DNA of 28,746 nucleotides from Pseudomonadota bacterium (GTDB lineage: Bacteria > Pseudomonadota > Gammaproteobacteria > Woeseiales > Woeseiaceae), in the NCBI GenBank assembly GCA_027295475.1, contig JAPUKV010000105.1, positions 1 through 28,746 of the forward strand. Direction: 5' to 3'. Positions 1-7,917 of this stretch are shown piece by piece. Both the position numbers and the translations under genes were made by a program. The stretch's first letter is position 1, and every line of letters starts with the position of its first letter. Under the pieces are notes generated by a model, which saw nothing but the letters and a program-made list of their open reading frames with translations, did no database searches and was not told the origin of the DNA.

Positions 1-915
1 CCTGAGCGATTATACACCCTACTCGCCGATTTCAGAGACGCCTTCCAGTGCACCGATTATGGAGCCATCATCCTTAAAGGCGTGGTCAACGTGAATGAGG
101 ATAAACTTGGTCCGACTTCGGCTCGATGGCAAGAAGCAAAGCGCGAAAAGGTCAAACCCTATGAGTTCATTACCGCCCTCATCCATGGTGCTTTGGGAGG
201 GGCGCTCGCCCAATTCTATTATCAGCGTAAAGGCGGCGGATTCTCCCATTGCGTAATTCAAGATCCGGAAATGAAAGAGACGAAAACCGGAGCGGGGGAA
301 GTCGAACTGAAGCTGCACACAGAAGGTTCCAACCTCCATCATAGTCCCGACTTCATAACTTTCCTCTGGCTGCGGAACATCGAGCGTGTGCCGTGCTATC
401 TGTTCTCAATACGCTCCCTGGATCTGGCAGGAAAGCGCTATGAAAAGGTCCTCCTGGAACCCATTTTCAAGAAGCCGCTAGCTGGAAACTATGCCGCCGA
501 GACCCAACGATGGGCTGATCAGACCGTCCCCGTGCTCTATGGAAATCCGATGCATCCGTGGCTGCGCGTTGACTTCATTGAGCAACTTCCGCTACGTGCC
601 AATCAAAGCCAACGCGCCCAACAAGCGCTGGAAGCCTTCGAGCAGGATGCGCAGGTAGCGACCTACACAGCGTTCGTGCCCAGTGGCGGCGATCTTTGTG
701 TGCTCAACAACAAGATGTGTGCCCACGGGCGGGGGCCGGTTCAAGCAGGGGTAGATCCCAATGCGAACGCCGTAGAAAAACGCTGGATGCTGCGCATGAT
801 GTCGGTGGTAGATCGCTTCGCGTTCTACGAAACAGCGCATCCCGGGCATCCTTATTTCTCGAAGGAGATGCACACTGGCAAAACTGTTGATCTGCAAAAA
901 ACAATGCTCCGATGA
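1..915 (+). CDS. Fe(II)/2-oxoglutarate-dependent dioxygenase, AsnO/clavaminate synthase-like (5' truncated)
   Basis: The reading frame is open from base 1, so the N-terminus lies outside the window; the GTG at 82 is internal. Visible features: an HTE iron-ligand motif (His at 316-318, Glu two codons later) inside VELKLHTEGSNLHHSPDF, followed by FLWLRN, then a distal NNKMCAHGRGP motif with the third iron ligand His and a downstream Arg (KRWMLRM) expected to bind 2-oxoglutarate. HxE in place of HxD, the 'PDF...LWLRN' segment and the 'NN..CAHGR.P' segment are typical of the asparagine oxygenase/VioC/clavaminate synthase-like branch of the TauD superfamily, whose members hydroxylate free or carrier-bound amino acids. 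The real substrate cannot be told from the sequence. About 305 residues are present against a usual length near 330-360. No biosynthetic partner is visible downstream; what lies upstream is unknown. Confidence 0.75.
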   Translation, partial: PERLYTLLADFRDAFQCTDYGAIILKGVVNVNEDKLGPTSARWQEAKREKVKPYEFITALIHGALGGALAQFYYQRKGGGFSHCVIQDPEMKETKTGAGEVELKLHTEGSNLHHSPDFITFLWLRNIERVPCYLFSIRSLDLAGKRYEKVLLEPIFKKPLAGNYAAETQRWADQTVPVLYGNPMHPWLRVDFIEQLPLRANQSQRAQQALEAFEQDAQVATYTAFVPSGGDLCVLNNKMCAHGRGPVQAGVDPNANAVEKRWMLRMMSVVDRFAFYETAHPGHPYFSKEMHTGKTVDLQKTMLR

Positions 916-970
916 AAGAGGGGAGGCATTCAACAGAATCAAAGATGTGCATATCGTACCGTCAAGTATA

Positions 971-1008
971 TGGGAGCGAATGTCTGCTTTCGGCTCGCAG
1001 ACATCCCA
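971..1008. other. Hairpin downstream of the dioxygenase gene
   Basis: ATGTCTGC (980-987) and GCAGACAT (997-1004) form a perfect 8-bp stem around a 9-nt loop, extended by TGGGA/TCCCA after a small bulge. It lies 60 bp after the dioxygenase stop. There is no following T run, so it is not a canonical intrinsic terminator; it may protect a 3' end or do nothing. Confidence 0.35.
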
Positions 1009-1083
1009 TCGGCAATTAATCAGCGGCCATGGTGAGCTGCAATTTCTTCTTTAGTAAGTCGCAAGAAATGCGCTGCATTGTTG

Positions 1084-1089
1084 TAGAAT
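1084..1089 (+). promoter_or_regulatory. Candidate -10 element for the small lipoprotein gene
   Basis: TAGAAT matches the sigma-70 -10 consensus at 5 of 6 bases and lies 45 bp before the lipoprotein start. No good -35 box is seen at 16-18 bp upstream, so the call is tentative. Confidence 0.3.
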
Positions 1090-1133
1090 CGGCATTCAGC
1101 CGGCACATCTGATATGGCATCAGGAGAATAAAA

Positions 1134-1337
1134 ATGAACATTTCCAGACTATTGGCATGCTTCACGGCAGCTACCTTGCTCGTTGCATGTTCTGATCAAC
1201 AGGAATCCAGTGTGGAGCAGATCGCAGATGAGGTAAAAACAGCGACAGAAACCGCAGCAGAGGACGTAGCAGTTGCAGAAGCGGCCGAGGAAGAAACAGC
1301 TGCCATAGAAGAGGAAGAAGAAGAGGAAGCTGAATGA
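1134..1337 (+). CDS. Small acidic putative lipoprotein (67 aa)
   Basis: The start has a good ribosome-binding site (AGGAG at 1122-1126, 7 nt before ATG). The first 18 residues are a lipoprotein signal peptide ending in the lipobox LVAC, with the lipidated cysteine predicted at residue 19. The mature part of about 48 residues is strongly acidic and Ala/Glu/Val rich, ending in a run of seven glutamates; it is probably disordered or helical and has no recognisable domain. It has its own intrinsic terminator 25 bp downstream and so is likely a single-gene transcript. The shape, a tiny lipoprotein with a charged Ala-rich body, recalls the general class of small envelope lipoproteins, but I do not recognise a family. 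The outer leaflet or periplasmic face is the likely location. Confidence 0.7.
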   Translation: MNISRLLACFTAATLLVACSDQQESSVEQIADEVKTATETAAEDVAVAEAAEEETAAIEEEEEEEAE

Positions 1338-1361
1338 GCTGATCGTCTATCATCATTTAAG

Positions 1362-1390
1362 AAACCCCGCCACTGCGCGGGGTTTTTTTT
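1362..1390 (+). terminator. Intrinsic terminator of the small lipoprotein gene
   Basis: AAACCCCGC (1362-1370) pairs with GCGGGGTTT (1377-1385) across a 6-nt loop, and the stem runs into eight T (1383-1390). This is a textbook Rho-independent terminator on the plus strand. Confidence 0.92.
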
Positions 1391-1394
1391 GGTG

Positions 1395-1427
1395 CGCCAG
1401 TCATGGCGCGCAGCGCCATGACTGGCG
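1395..1427. repeat. 15-bp perfect inverted repeat with 3-nt loop
   Basis: CGCCAGTCATGGCGC (1395-1409) is followed after GCA by its exact reverse complement (1413-1427). It begins 5 bp after the T run of the preceding terminator and 73 bp from the end of the terminase remnant. No T run follows on either strand. It could be a REP-like palindrome, a relic of a mobile element end, or an RNA 3'-end structure. Confidence 0.8.
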
Positions 1428-1499
1428 TTGGTGAACCGGCAAGCGAAAGCGGATGTCGACAATATGGCAAGGCAAAGGCCACGACCACTGTTGTATCAA

Positions 1500-2148
1500 C
1501 TAGTCCGCTACGATCTTGCTGTCAATAAACTCAGCATCGAGGACAATATCCTTCCAGCCATCCAGATCGCGGATTTTCTTGATCCGATTAACGCCTTGCT
1601 CGATCAGGGCCCCGATTTGCTGCACAATTTCCTCGGCCATTCGATCGACAAGTAGGCTCAGATGCTTCGCTATAATTTTGACAGCCCACTGTTGATCCAC
1701 AACCTTGATTGTGGTGGTGGTGTGCAGCAGCTCGCCATCATTTGACTTGGTGGTCGTGACCTTGATTTTTCTTAGGTTGCCGCGCTGGGCCGGTGTAATG
1801 GCACCCAGGTCCAGCTCACCGAGTCCACCATCCTTGCTCACTGTGAAGTAATCCAACGGGCTGGGCTGTGACATTTCGAGCCAGCGTTTGAACACATAGT
1901 CAGCTTCAATCCCAGCCTTCTGGAACAGCTTTTGAAGCATTGGCGTGAGGATAACCTGTACCCTAGCAATCCTTACCATCCTATGACCAGACCTCAGCCG
2001 TCTGTGGCGTCACATCAGGGTGTACTTTCAGATAAGCCGCTTTGTCATTCAGGCCAGTGCAGATCAGTTCGGTACAAAATAATTTGTAATTGCATGCCGA
2101 CTTGGTTGGTGCTTTGCCGTTGATCCCCTTCTTGTCTATGATCGACAT
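1500..2148 (-). pseudogene. Phage terminase small subunit, frameshifted remnant
   Basis: Two minus-strand reading frames together make one terminase small subunit of the Terminase_2 type. The N-terminal part (start about 2148, stop at 1981-1983) reads MSIIDKKG... then YKLFCTELICTGLNDKAAYLK, the helix-turn-helix region that in this family reads like 'F...L...N...AA...'. The C-terminal part (from 1979, one base out of frame) continues with VILTPMLQKLFQKAGIEADY, then the 'DPRDLFD'-like stretch PLDYFTV, and ends with WAVKIIAKHLSLL, the usual 'ALELLAKHLGL' tail. Removing one base near 1979-1984 joins them into about 215 residues, near normal family length. No large terminase, portal or other phage gene is adjacent, so this is an orphan prophage scar. 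A sequencing error could also explain the frameshift. Confidence 0.8.
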
Positions 2149-2229
2149 GGCTTGATGGCCTCCCCGTCGCGGATCCGATAATGACGGAACAGGTGAGATT
2201 ATCAATTTGCGGCGGGCACCTGCCGAAAA

Positions 2230-3978
2230 TTACTGCATTTGTTGTGTCAGCCAGCGATTCATGCGGGTCTCGAGGACCTCGAGCGGAATTGCCCCGGCGC
2301 CCAGCAGTTCGTCGTGAAATGCACGGATATCGAAGTCATCGCCGAGCGCTTGCTCGGCTTGCCTGCGCAGGCCGAGTATTTTCAACTGACCGATTTTGTA
2401 AGCAAGCGCCTGGCCAGGCCACCCGATGTAGCGATCGATTTCATTGATAATGTCGAGTTCGGTTTTGGCGGCGTTGTCTTTGAAGAAATCGATTGCCTGT
2501 TGCCGGGTCCAGCCTTTGTAATGCATGCCCGTGTCGACGACGAGGCGCACGGCGCGCCACATCTCATAGGTCAGTGCACCGAACCTCGAGTACGGATCTT
2601 TGTAGAGTCCCAGTTCGTAGCCCAGGCTCTCGCTGTACAAACCCCAGCCCTCGATAAAAGCCGTGAATCCCGAGTAGCGACGAAAATCCGGCACGTCCTC
2701 CAGTTCCTGTGCCAGCGCGATCTGCAAATGATGGCCCGGCATGGCCTCGTGCACGCTCAGGACTTCGATCTCGTATTTGGGCCTGACCTCAGGCTTGTAG
2801 AGGTTGACGTAGTAATAACCGGCGCGACTGCCATCGGCGGCGGGACCATTGTAGTAAGCGGTCGTCGTATCAGGTGCAATGTTGTCGGGAATGGGCCGAA
2901 GGCCATAGGGCATGCGCGGCAGTTTGCCGAACAGTTTGACGAGTTCAGGGTCGATGCGTTTGCAGGTTGCAAGATAGGCCTCATACAAATCGTCCGGGTC
3001 TTCGTAGTAGAACTGCGGATCGCTGCGCAGAAAATGCAGGAAGTCTGCGAAGTCACCGTCGAACTCGAGTTCGTCGATAAGCAGTTGCATCTCATCACGT
3101 ATGCGTTTCACTTCATTGAGGCCCAATCGGTGAATCTCGTCCGGTGTCATCTGTGTCGTCGTGTACAGCTGTGTGCGGTACTCGTAAAACGCTTCGCCGT
3201 TCGGCAGTTCCGATGCGCCGATGCTGTCGCGGCTTGCCGGCAGATAAGTGTCTGTGAAGTAGCGGCTGAAGTCCCGGTAAGCCGGCACGATGGACTCATC
3301 AATGATCTCTTTGGCCGATTCCCGTAAGCGGGATTTGTCTTCTTCGGCCATGGTGTCCGGCATGGATTCAAATGCCAGGAAGAACGGGCTGTCCTCGGGA
3401 TTCTCGACGGTCTGTTGCGCCAGTTGATCGGGAATGCGTTTCATCAGAATTTTCGGCGGCATGTAACCCGACTTTCGGCCCTGTTCCTGCAGCGCCATCG
3501 TTTGCTCGATGACCTCGGGGACTGCGGCCATGCGCGCGAGCCAGTCTTCGTAATCCTTGACCGTTTGCATACGGAGTCGCTCAGCAGTCGATTCGAGCGA
3601 CTGCACGCCGCCGCGCTGATTGATGGGCATCAGGTGATTTTTGTACTGATGGCCATCGATGCTGTTGTGTAATTCACGGCGAAACAGATCATAGTTCAAC
3701 TGATCGTTTGCGCTTAGCCCGGCTGAGTCGATCGCCGTGAGGCGATCGAGAAAATCCTGCCGTTGCTGGTGGCGTGCGTCGATCGCCCCGATGCTCAGGT
3801 CGGCCCACTTGTCGTTAAAACGGCGATCGCCCAGCGAGGAGGCAAAAACCGGGCTCTGCACCAGCCGCCATTCCCAGGCTTCATCGAGCAAAGCCTGAAA
3901 ATCGTCCGCCGGGCCGGCATTGGCGGTCAGATTTGTCAGGCACATTAAGGAAATGGCCAGGATGCGGGCATTCGGCAT
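2230..3978 (-). CDS. Secreted DUF885 family putative metallopeptidase
   Basis: The product has 582 residues from the ATG at 3978, which has a GGAG site 8 nt upstream and is followed by a signal peptide (MPNARILAISLMCLTNLTANA). The longer frame starting at 4068 would put about 30 atypical residues before the signal, so 3978 is preferred. The DUF885 hallmark HEAMPGHH lies at residues 410-417 and a second acidic motif FIEGWGLYSE, with Glu443, follows 26 residues later; together they make a gluzincin-like zinc site (two His and a distal Glu). Family members are annotated as putative metallohydrolases or peptidases exported to the periplasm or surface; substrates are mostly unknown. The gene is transcribed away from the glycine cleavage operon and appears to be monocistronic. 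Length and motifs look intact. Confidence 0.85.
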   Translation of the reverse strand: MPNARILAISLMCLTNLTANAGPADDFQALLDEAWEWRLVQSPVFASSLGDRRFNDKWADLSIGAIDARHQQRQDFLDRLTAIDSAGLSANDQLNYDLFRRELHNSIDGHQYKNHLMPINQRGGVQSLESTAERLRMQTVKDYEDWLARMAAVPEVIEQTMALQEQGRKSGYMPPKILMKRIPDQLAQQTVENPEDSPFFLAFESMPDTMAEEDKSRLRESAKEIIDESIVPAYRDFSRYFTDTYLPASRDSIGASELPNGEAFYEYRTQLYTTTQMTPDEIHRLGLNEVKRIRDEMQLLIDELEFDGDFADFLHFLRSDPQFYYEDPDDLYEAYLATCKRIDPELVKLFGKLPRMPYGLRPIPDNIAPDTTTAYYNGPAADGSRAGYYYVNLYKPEVRPKYEIEVLSVHEAMPGHHLQIALAQELEDVPDFRRYSGFTAFIEGWGLYSESLGYELGLYKDPYSRFGALTYEMWRAVRLVVDTGMHYKGWTRQQAIDFFKDNAAKTELDIINEIDRYIGWPGQALAYKIGQLKILGLRRQAEQALGDDFDIRAFHDELLGAGAIPLEVLETRMNRWLTQQMQ

Positions 3979-4030
3979 TGGAATTCTCCGGGGAATAGGC
4001 AGCCCGCATTGTTGCGATCTTACGGGCTGC

Positions 4031-4059
4031 TGGCAACCGCAACATGACTTGGCTATGAT
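4031..4059 (+). promoter_or_regulatory. Candidate promoter of the glycine riboswitch-gcv operon
   Basis: TATGAT (4054-4059) is a 5-of-6 match to the -10 consensus, 17 bp after TGGCAA (4031-4036), a poor -35 match. A start near 4066 would begin the leader just before the small hairpin CCCACT/AGTGGG (4064-4080) and aptamer 1. Confidence 0.4.
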
Positions 4060-4082
4060 TGCGCCCACTAATCCAGTGGGTA

Positions 4083-4250
4083 TTCAGAAGAGACCCCATT
4101 TTTGATGGGGCGCCGAAGGCGCAACTCGCTCGGAAACGCTCAGGCACACGGACTGAACATCCTGATTAGCTCTGGAGAGAGGCCGGAAACGGCCCACCGA
4201 AGGGGTATGCGGCCGCAAGGTGCGCGATCTCTCAGGTTACCGGACAGAGG
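4083..4250 (+). promoter_or_regulatory. Tandem glycine riboswitch (two aptamers)
   Basis: Two copies of the glycine aptamer core lie in series. Aptamer 1 (4083-4157): closing stem TTCAG/CTGAA, core GCCGAAGGCGCAA at 4112-4124 and GCTCAGG then GGAC near its 3' end. Aptamer 2 (4170-4249): closing stem CTCTG (4170-4174) with CAGAG (4245-4249), inner stem GAGAG (4175-4179) with CTCTC (4229-4233), core ACCGAAGGGG (4196-4205), then CTCAGG and GGACAGAGG. A 12-nt linker separates them. Glycine riboswitches of this kind classically sit before gcv operons and turn them on when glycine is high. Aptamer 2 reads GGGGTAT where the usual sequence is GGGGCAA, so it deviates in the core. An intrinsic terminator follows directly and gcvT starts 103 bp downstream. 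Confidence 0.93.
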
Positions 4251-4295
4251 GGCGGCAGATTGAATTTCACAGAGATTCGGTCTGCCGCCTTTTTT
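4251..4295 (+). terminator. Riboswitch expression-platform terminator before gcvT
   Basis: GGCGGCAGA (4251-4259) pairs with TCTGCCGCC (4281-4289), with a minor inner GAAT/ATTC pairing, followed by six T (4290-4295). It begins one base after the aptamer 2 closing stem. GCCGC at 4212-4216 and TCTG at 4171-4174 inside aptamer 2 could pair with parts of the 5' arm, offering alternative folds; this switching path is inference. Confidence 0.88.
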
Positions 4296-4353
4296 GTTGG
4301 CCGGGGCCAGGAATTTTCGCCGGATGCACAGTAAGCCGGCGAGGGAGTACATG

Positions 4354-5445
4354 ATGGGATTGCAGACGCCGCTCTATGCGAAGCATGTCGAGGCGGGCGC
4401 TCGCATCGTCGATTTCGGCGGCTGGGACATGCCGCTGCACTATGGCTCCCAGATCGAGGAACACCTCGCCGTAAGACAGCATGCGGGTGCGTTCGATGTG
4501 TCGCACATGACCGTCGTCGATTTGCAGGGTGAGAAAACAACTGAGTTTTTGCGTTACCTGCTTGCCAATGACGTCGCAAAACTCATTGACAGGGGCAAAG
4601 CCCTCTATACCTGCATGCTGAATCCCGACGGCGGCGTTATCGATGACCTCATCGTTTATTTTCTCGAGCCGGGCCGGTTTCGACTGGTCGTCAATGCTGC
4701 GACGCGGGCCAAGGATATCGCCTGGATCATGGAGCAGGCTGCCGCGTACTCGATCGATGTTACCGAACGTGCGGAGCTTGCGATGATTGCGGTGCAGGGC
4801 CCGCAAGCGCGAGAGCTTGCGGCGCAGGTCCTGGACGAAGAGTGGCGTGATGCAGCCCTTGCGCTGAAACCGTTCCATGGACTCGAAGCAGGTGAGCTGT
4901 TCATCGCTCGCACAGGCTATACGGGCGAGGACGGTTGGGAGATTGTATTGCCGGCGGACGCCGCTGAAAGTTTCTGGCAGCAGTTGCTCGATCTTGGTGT
5001 AGCAGCGTGCGGGCTCGGCGCACGCGATACGCTCCGACTCGAAGCTGGCATGAATCTCTACGGGACAGACATGGACGAGAGCAGTTCACCGCTGGAGTCG
5101 GGACTCGGCTGGACGATTGCCTGGGATCCTGCGGATCGCAACTTCATCGGCAGAGAAGCCATGAGCGAGGTTCGCGAGAAGTCGGCAAGAATGAAATTCG
5201 CGGGCCTTTTGCTCGAGGATCGCGGTGTGCTGCGGAATCACCAGCGGGTTGTCGTTGAGGGGGTTGGCGACGGCGAGATAACGAGCGGTGGATTTTCACC
5301 GACCTTGCAACGTTCTATTGCGCTGGCGCGCTTGCCTACCGGTAATTACGAACAGGCACAGGTCGAGGTGCGGGGTAAGATGCTTGCTGTGCGAATCGTG
5401 CGGCCGCCGTTCGTGCGCAACGGAAAGATCTGTATTGATCTGTAA
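4354..5445 (+). CDS. gcvT: Aminomethyltransferase, glycine cleavage T protein
   Basis: GcvT takes the aminomethyl group from the lipoyl arm of GcvH, releases ammonia and passes the one-carbon unit to tetrahydrofolate. The 363-residue product matches the family length. The N-terminus [19 protein letters not shown] and the stretch [12 protein letters not shown] with FDVSHM are near-invariant in GcvT. The [13 protein letters not shown] segment carries the conserved folate-site acidic residue. The C-terminal domain contains [10 protein letters not shown] and [11 protein letters not shown]. Two ATG codons stand side by side at 4351 and 4354. The second gives better spacing (6 nt) from GAGGGAG (4341-4347) and matches the usual N-terminus, so it is chosen. 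This is the first gene of the operon and is controlled by the riboswitch and terminator immediately upstream. Confidence 0.97.
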   Translation: MGLQTPLYAKHVEAGARIVDFGGWDMPLHYGSQIEEHLAVRQHAGAFDVSHMTVVDLQGEKTTEFLRYLLANDVAKLIDRGKALYTCMLNPDGGVIDDLIVYFLEPGRFRLVVNAATRAKDIAWIMEQAAAYSIDVTERAELAMIAVQGPQARELAAQVLDEEWRDAALALKPFHGLEAGELFIARTGYTGEDGWEIVLPADAAESFWQQLLDLGVAACGLGARDTLRLEAGMNLYGTDMDESSSPLESGLGWTIAWDPADRNFIGREAMSEVREKSARMKFAGLLLEDRGVLRNHQRVVVEGVGDGEITSGGFSPTLQRSIALARLPTGNYEQAQVEVRGKMLAVRIVRPPFVRNGKICIDL

Positions 5446-5526
5446 ACAAACTATTCAGGACTTGATGGGCCGCAGCGTGCCTTATTGGGAAACAAACAAA
5501 AGTGTCTGCGACAGGAGACTAGAATA

Positions 5527-5922
5527 ATGAGCGAATTACCAGGCGATCTGCGCTACACGAGCGACCATGAATGGCTGCGTCAGGAAGAGGATGGCAGTGT
5601 CACAGTGGGTATTACGGACCACGCGCAATCGGCGCTCGGCGACCTGGTGTATGTCGAGTTGCCCGAAGCCGGCCAGGAGCTTGAGGCCGGCGGTGAGATG
5701 GCGGTCGTGGAATCGGTCAAAGCGGCATCAGATGTTTATGCACCGATCGCGGGTTCGGTGCTCGATGTCAATGCCGATCTTGCTGACGACCCGGAGAAGA
5801 TCAATGCCGATCCCTACGGAGATGGCTGGATCGTTCGATTGCAACCGTCGGGCAGCATTGATTCGACTGACACGATGGACCCGCATGCATACCAGGCACT
5901 GCTCGATGAACTCGAAGCCTGA
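5527..5922 (+). CDS. gcvH: Glycine cleavage system H protein
   Basis: GcvH is the lipoyl carrier that shuttles the aminomethyl intermediate between the P, T and L proteins. The 131-residue product begins with the family signature LRYTSDHEWL and contains the lipoylation motif VVESVKAASDVYAP with the modified Lys at residue 65. GITDHAQSALGDLVYVELPE precedes it, as usual. The start is set by AGGAG at 5513-5517, 9 nt before the ATG. It lies 81 bp after gcvT with no terminator between them, consistent with one transcript. Confidence 0.97.
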   Translation: MSELPGDLRYTSDHEWLRQEEDGSVTVGITDHAQSALGDLVYVELPEAGQELEAGGEMAVVESVKAASDVYAPIAGSVLDVNADLADDPEKINADPYGDGWIVRLQPSGSIDSTDTMDPHAYQALLDELEA

Positions 5923-5953
5923 TTGATCTTTTTATTGCCAGCAGAAGCCGAAA

Positions 5954-7327
5954 ATGCCTTTCATACCGCACACGGAACAAGACATAAAAGACATGCTTGC
6001 CACGATAGGCGTGCCGGGTATTGACAGCTTGTTTGACGAAATTCCGGCCGAACTTCTAATTGAGGACCTCGACGGAATACCAGAAGCGCTGACCGAAATG
6101 GAAATTTCTCGCCTGATGCATGCTCGTGCGGCACGGGATGGAGCACCGCTTTCATTTATCGGTGCCGGCGCCTATGAGCATCATATTCCGGCCGCGGTCT
6201 GGGACATCGCCACACGCGGCGAGTTCTACAGCGCCTATACGCCGTATCAGGCCGAAGCAAGCCAGGGCACGTTGCACACGATTTACGAATACCAGACGAT
6301 GATTACGGGCCTGACCGGTCTCGATGCGAGCAACGCATCGTTATATGACGGCGCATCGGCGCTTGCCGAGGCTGCACTGATGGCCGTCAGGGCGAATCGG
6401 ACGGCGAAATCAAGACGCGTATTGCTCACTTCTGGCGTCAACCCGGTGTATCGGAAGGTGGCTGTAACGATTGCCGGCAGCCAGAGACTGACCTTCGATC
6501 GGCTGTCACTGGACACAAAATACGGGACGGCAAATCTCGATGCATTGAATAATCAGGAAGCGCCGGTCGCCGTCGTCATTCAGCAGCCGTCATTCTTCGG
6601 CACGCTCGAGCAAATCGATCAACTGACGGACTGGGCGCACGCACAGGGCGCGTTGGTCATAGCGAGCGTAAATCCGACTTCGCTCGCACTTCTCAAAGCG
6701 CCGAGCGACTGGGGTACGGAAGGCGCAGACATCGCCTGCGGCGAAGGGCAGCCGCTAGGGGTGCCGTTGTCGTCGGGCGGGCCTTATTTTGGCTTCATGG
6801 CCTGCAAGCAAAAGCTCGTGCGGCAAATGCCGGGCCGCATCGTTGGACGTACCACGGATCTGGACGGCAAGCCGGGTTTCACGCTCACATTGCAGGCCCG
6901 GGAGCAACACATTCGCCGTTCGAAGGCGACATCAAATATCTGTACGAATCAAGGACTTATGGTAACTGCGGCGACGATTTACATGTCGCTGCTGGGCCAT
7001 CAGGGCCTTGCGAGGGTTGCGCTGGCATCACACCGGCAAACAGCGGCGCTGCTACATCTGCTCACGCAAATTGACGGTGTGGAGCCGCTATTCGACGGCC
7101 CGCATTTTCATGACGCAGGAATCCGGCTGGATCGCCCGGTCGAGCCGGTCCTGCAGGCGCTGGCTGTGAGGGATATCCTCGGTGGCTATGACCTGTCGCG
7201 GGAATTGCCCGAGCTTGGCAATGCGCTGCTGGTCTGCGCAACGGAAACAAAAACACAGGCAGACCTCGAGGCTTACGCCAGTGCTCTACAGGAAATAATG
7301 AGTGCGGGCAAGGTCCGCAGCGCCTGA
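5954..7327 (+). CDS. gcvPA: Glycine dehydrogenase (decarboxylating) subunit 1, P protein alpha
   Basis: This is the N-terminal half of the split P protein, which decarboxylates glycine on pyridoxal phosphate and loads the aminomethyl group onto GcvH. It has 457 residues, the normal length for the split form. The N-terminus [19 protein letters not shown], the segment [18 protein letters not shown] and the [17 protein letters not shown] stretch are diagnostic. [12 protein letters not shown] near residue 330 is also conserved. GcvPA has no PLP lysine of its own; it forms an alpha2beta2 enzyme with GcvPB. It lies 31 bp after gcvH and is separated from gcvPB by tpx, an unusual insertion. The ribosome-binding site is weak. 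Confidence 0.96.
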   Translation: MPFIPHTEQDIKDMLATIGVPGIDSLFDEIPAELLIEDLDGIPEALTEMEISRLMHARAARDGAPLSFIGAGAYEHHIPAAVWDIATRGEFYSAYTPYQAEASQGTLHTIYEYQTMITGLTGLDASNASLYDGASALAEAALMAVRANRTAKSRRVLLTSGVNPVYRKVAVTIAGSQRLTFDRLSLDTKYGTANLDALNNQEAPVAVVIQQPSFFGTLEQIDQLTDWAHAQGALVIASVNPTSLALLKAPSDWGTEGADIACGEGQPLGVPLSSGGPYFGFMACKQKLVRQMPGRIVGRTTDLDGKPGFTLTLQAREQHIRRSKATSNICTNQGLMVTAATIYMSLLGHQGLARVALASHRQTAALLHLLTQIDGVEPLFDGPHFHDAGIRLDRPVEPVLQALAVRDILGGYDLSRELPELGNALLVCATETKTQADLEAYASALQEIMSAGKVRSA

Positions 7328-7361
7328 ACGAACGACGAATCTGATATTGGGAACCTGATCG

Positions 7362-7877
7362 ATGTCGACAATCACCTACCAGGATGGGACATACCGAACC
7401 CACGGAGAGCTGCCAACTGTCGGCAGCAAGGCCCCTGATTTTTCCCTGGTCAATACGGATCTCAAAGACGTCACACTCGCGAACTGGCTCGGCATGCGCA
7501 AGATATTCAATATTTTCCCGAGTATCGACACACCGGTCTGCGCAAGGTCAGTTATCGCCTTCGACAAATATTCCAAAGACTACGATGACGTTGCGGAGCT
7601 GATGATTTCCTATGACCTGCCGTTCGCGCATTCGAGATTTCGCGACCAGCAGTCTCTGCAGCGAGTTGTCGGGCTGTCCGCCATTCGCCACATGGGCTTT
7701 GGCGAAAACTATGGCGTGCAAATCATCGAGGGTCCGCTTGCCGGCATGTTCTCGAGGGCCGTCGTCGTACTCGATGAAAACAACACGGTTGTGCATCGGG
7801 AACAAATCGAAGACCTTTCGAGCGAACCCGATTACGCGGCGGCGTACCTGGCGCTCGGTATCAAGATAGAAGAGTGA
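7362..7877 (+). CDS. tpx: Thiol peroxidase (Tpx family) with a single cysteine
   Basis: Tpx is an atypical two-cysteine peroxiredoxin that reduces hydrogen peroxide and alkyl hydroperoxides using thioredoxin. The 171-residue product has the Tpx layout: GSKAPDFSLVNTDLKDVTL, then IFPSIDTPVCARSV with the peroxidatic Cys60, then DLPFAHSRF, and a C-terminal AVVVLDENNTVV. In E. coli Tpx the resolving cysteine follows SRF (SRFC); here the residue is Arg94 (codon CGC at 7641-7643, one base from TGC). No other cysteine exists in the protein, so it cannot form the internal disulfide and may work by a one-Cys mechanism with an outside thiol. It sits between gcvPA (34 bp) and gcvPB (40 bp) and is very likely co-transcribed with them. 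Assignment to Tpx is firm; whether it is active is open. Confidence 0.92.
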   Translation: MSTITYQDGTYRTHGELPTVGSKAPDFSLVNTDLKDVTLANWLGMRKIFNIFPSIDTPVCARSVIAFDKYSKDYDDVAELMISYDLPFAHSRFRDQQSLQRVVGLSAIRHMGFGENYGVQIIEGPLAGMFSRAVVVLDENNTVVHREQIEDLSSEPDYAAAYLALGIKIEE

Positions 7878-7917
7878 ACGCACATGAGATCAATCGAGCA
7901 GGCAGGAAGGATATGAG

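Noticed and set aside
1338..2229. Possible remaining prophage with attachment sites around the terminase remnant
   Set aside because: No second phage gene, no integrase and no obvious flanking direct repeats were found, so only the pseudogene is reported.
2239..3327. A 362-codon open frame on the plus strand opposite the DUF885 gene
   Set aside because: The minus-strand product has a signal peptide and the intact HEAMPGHH motif; the plus-strand translation resembles no family and is a shadow.
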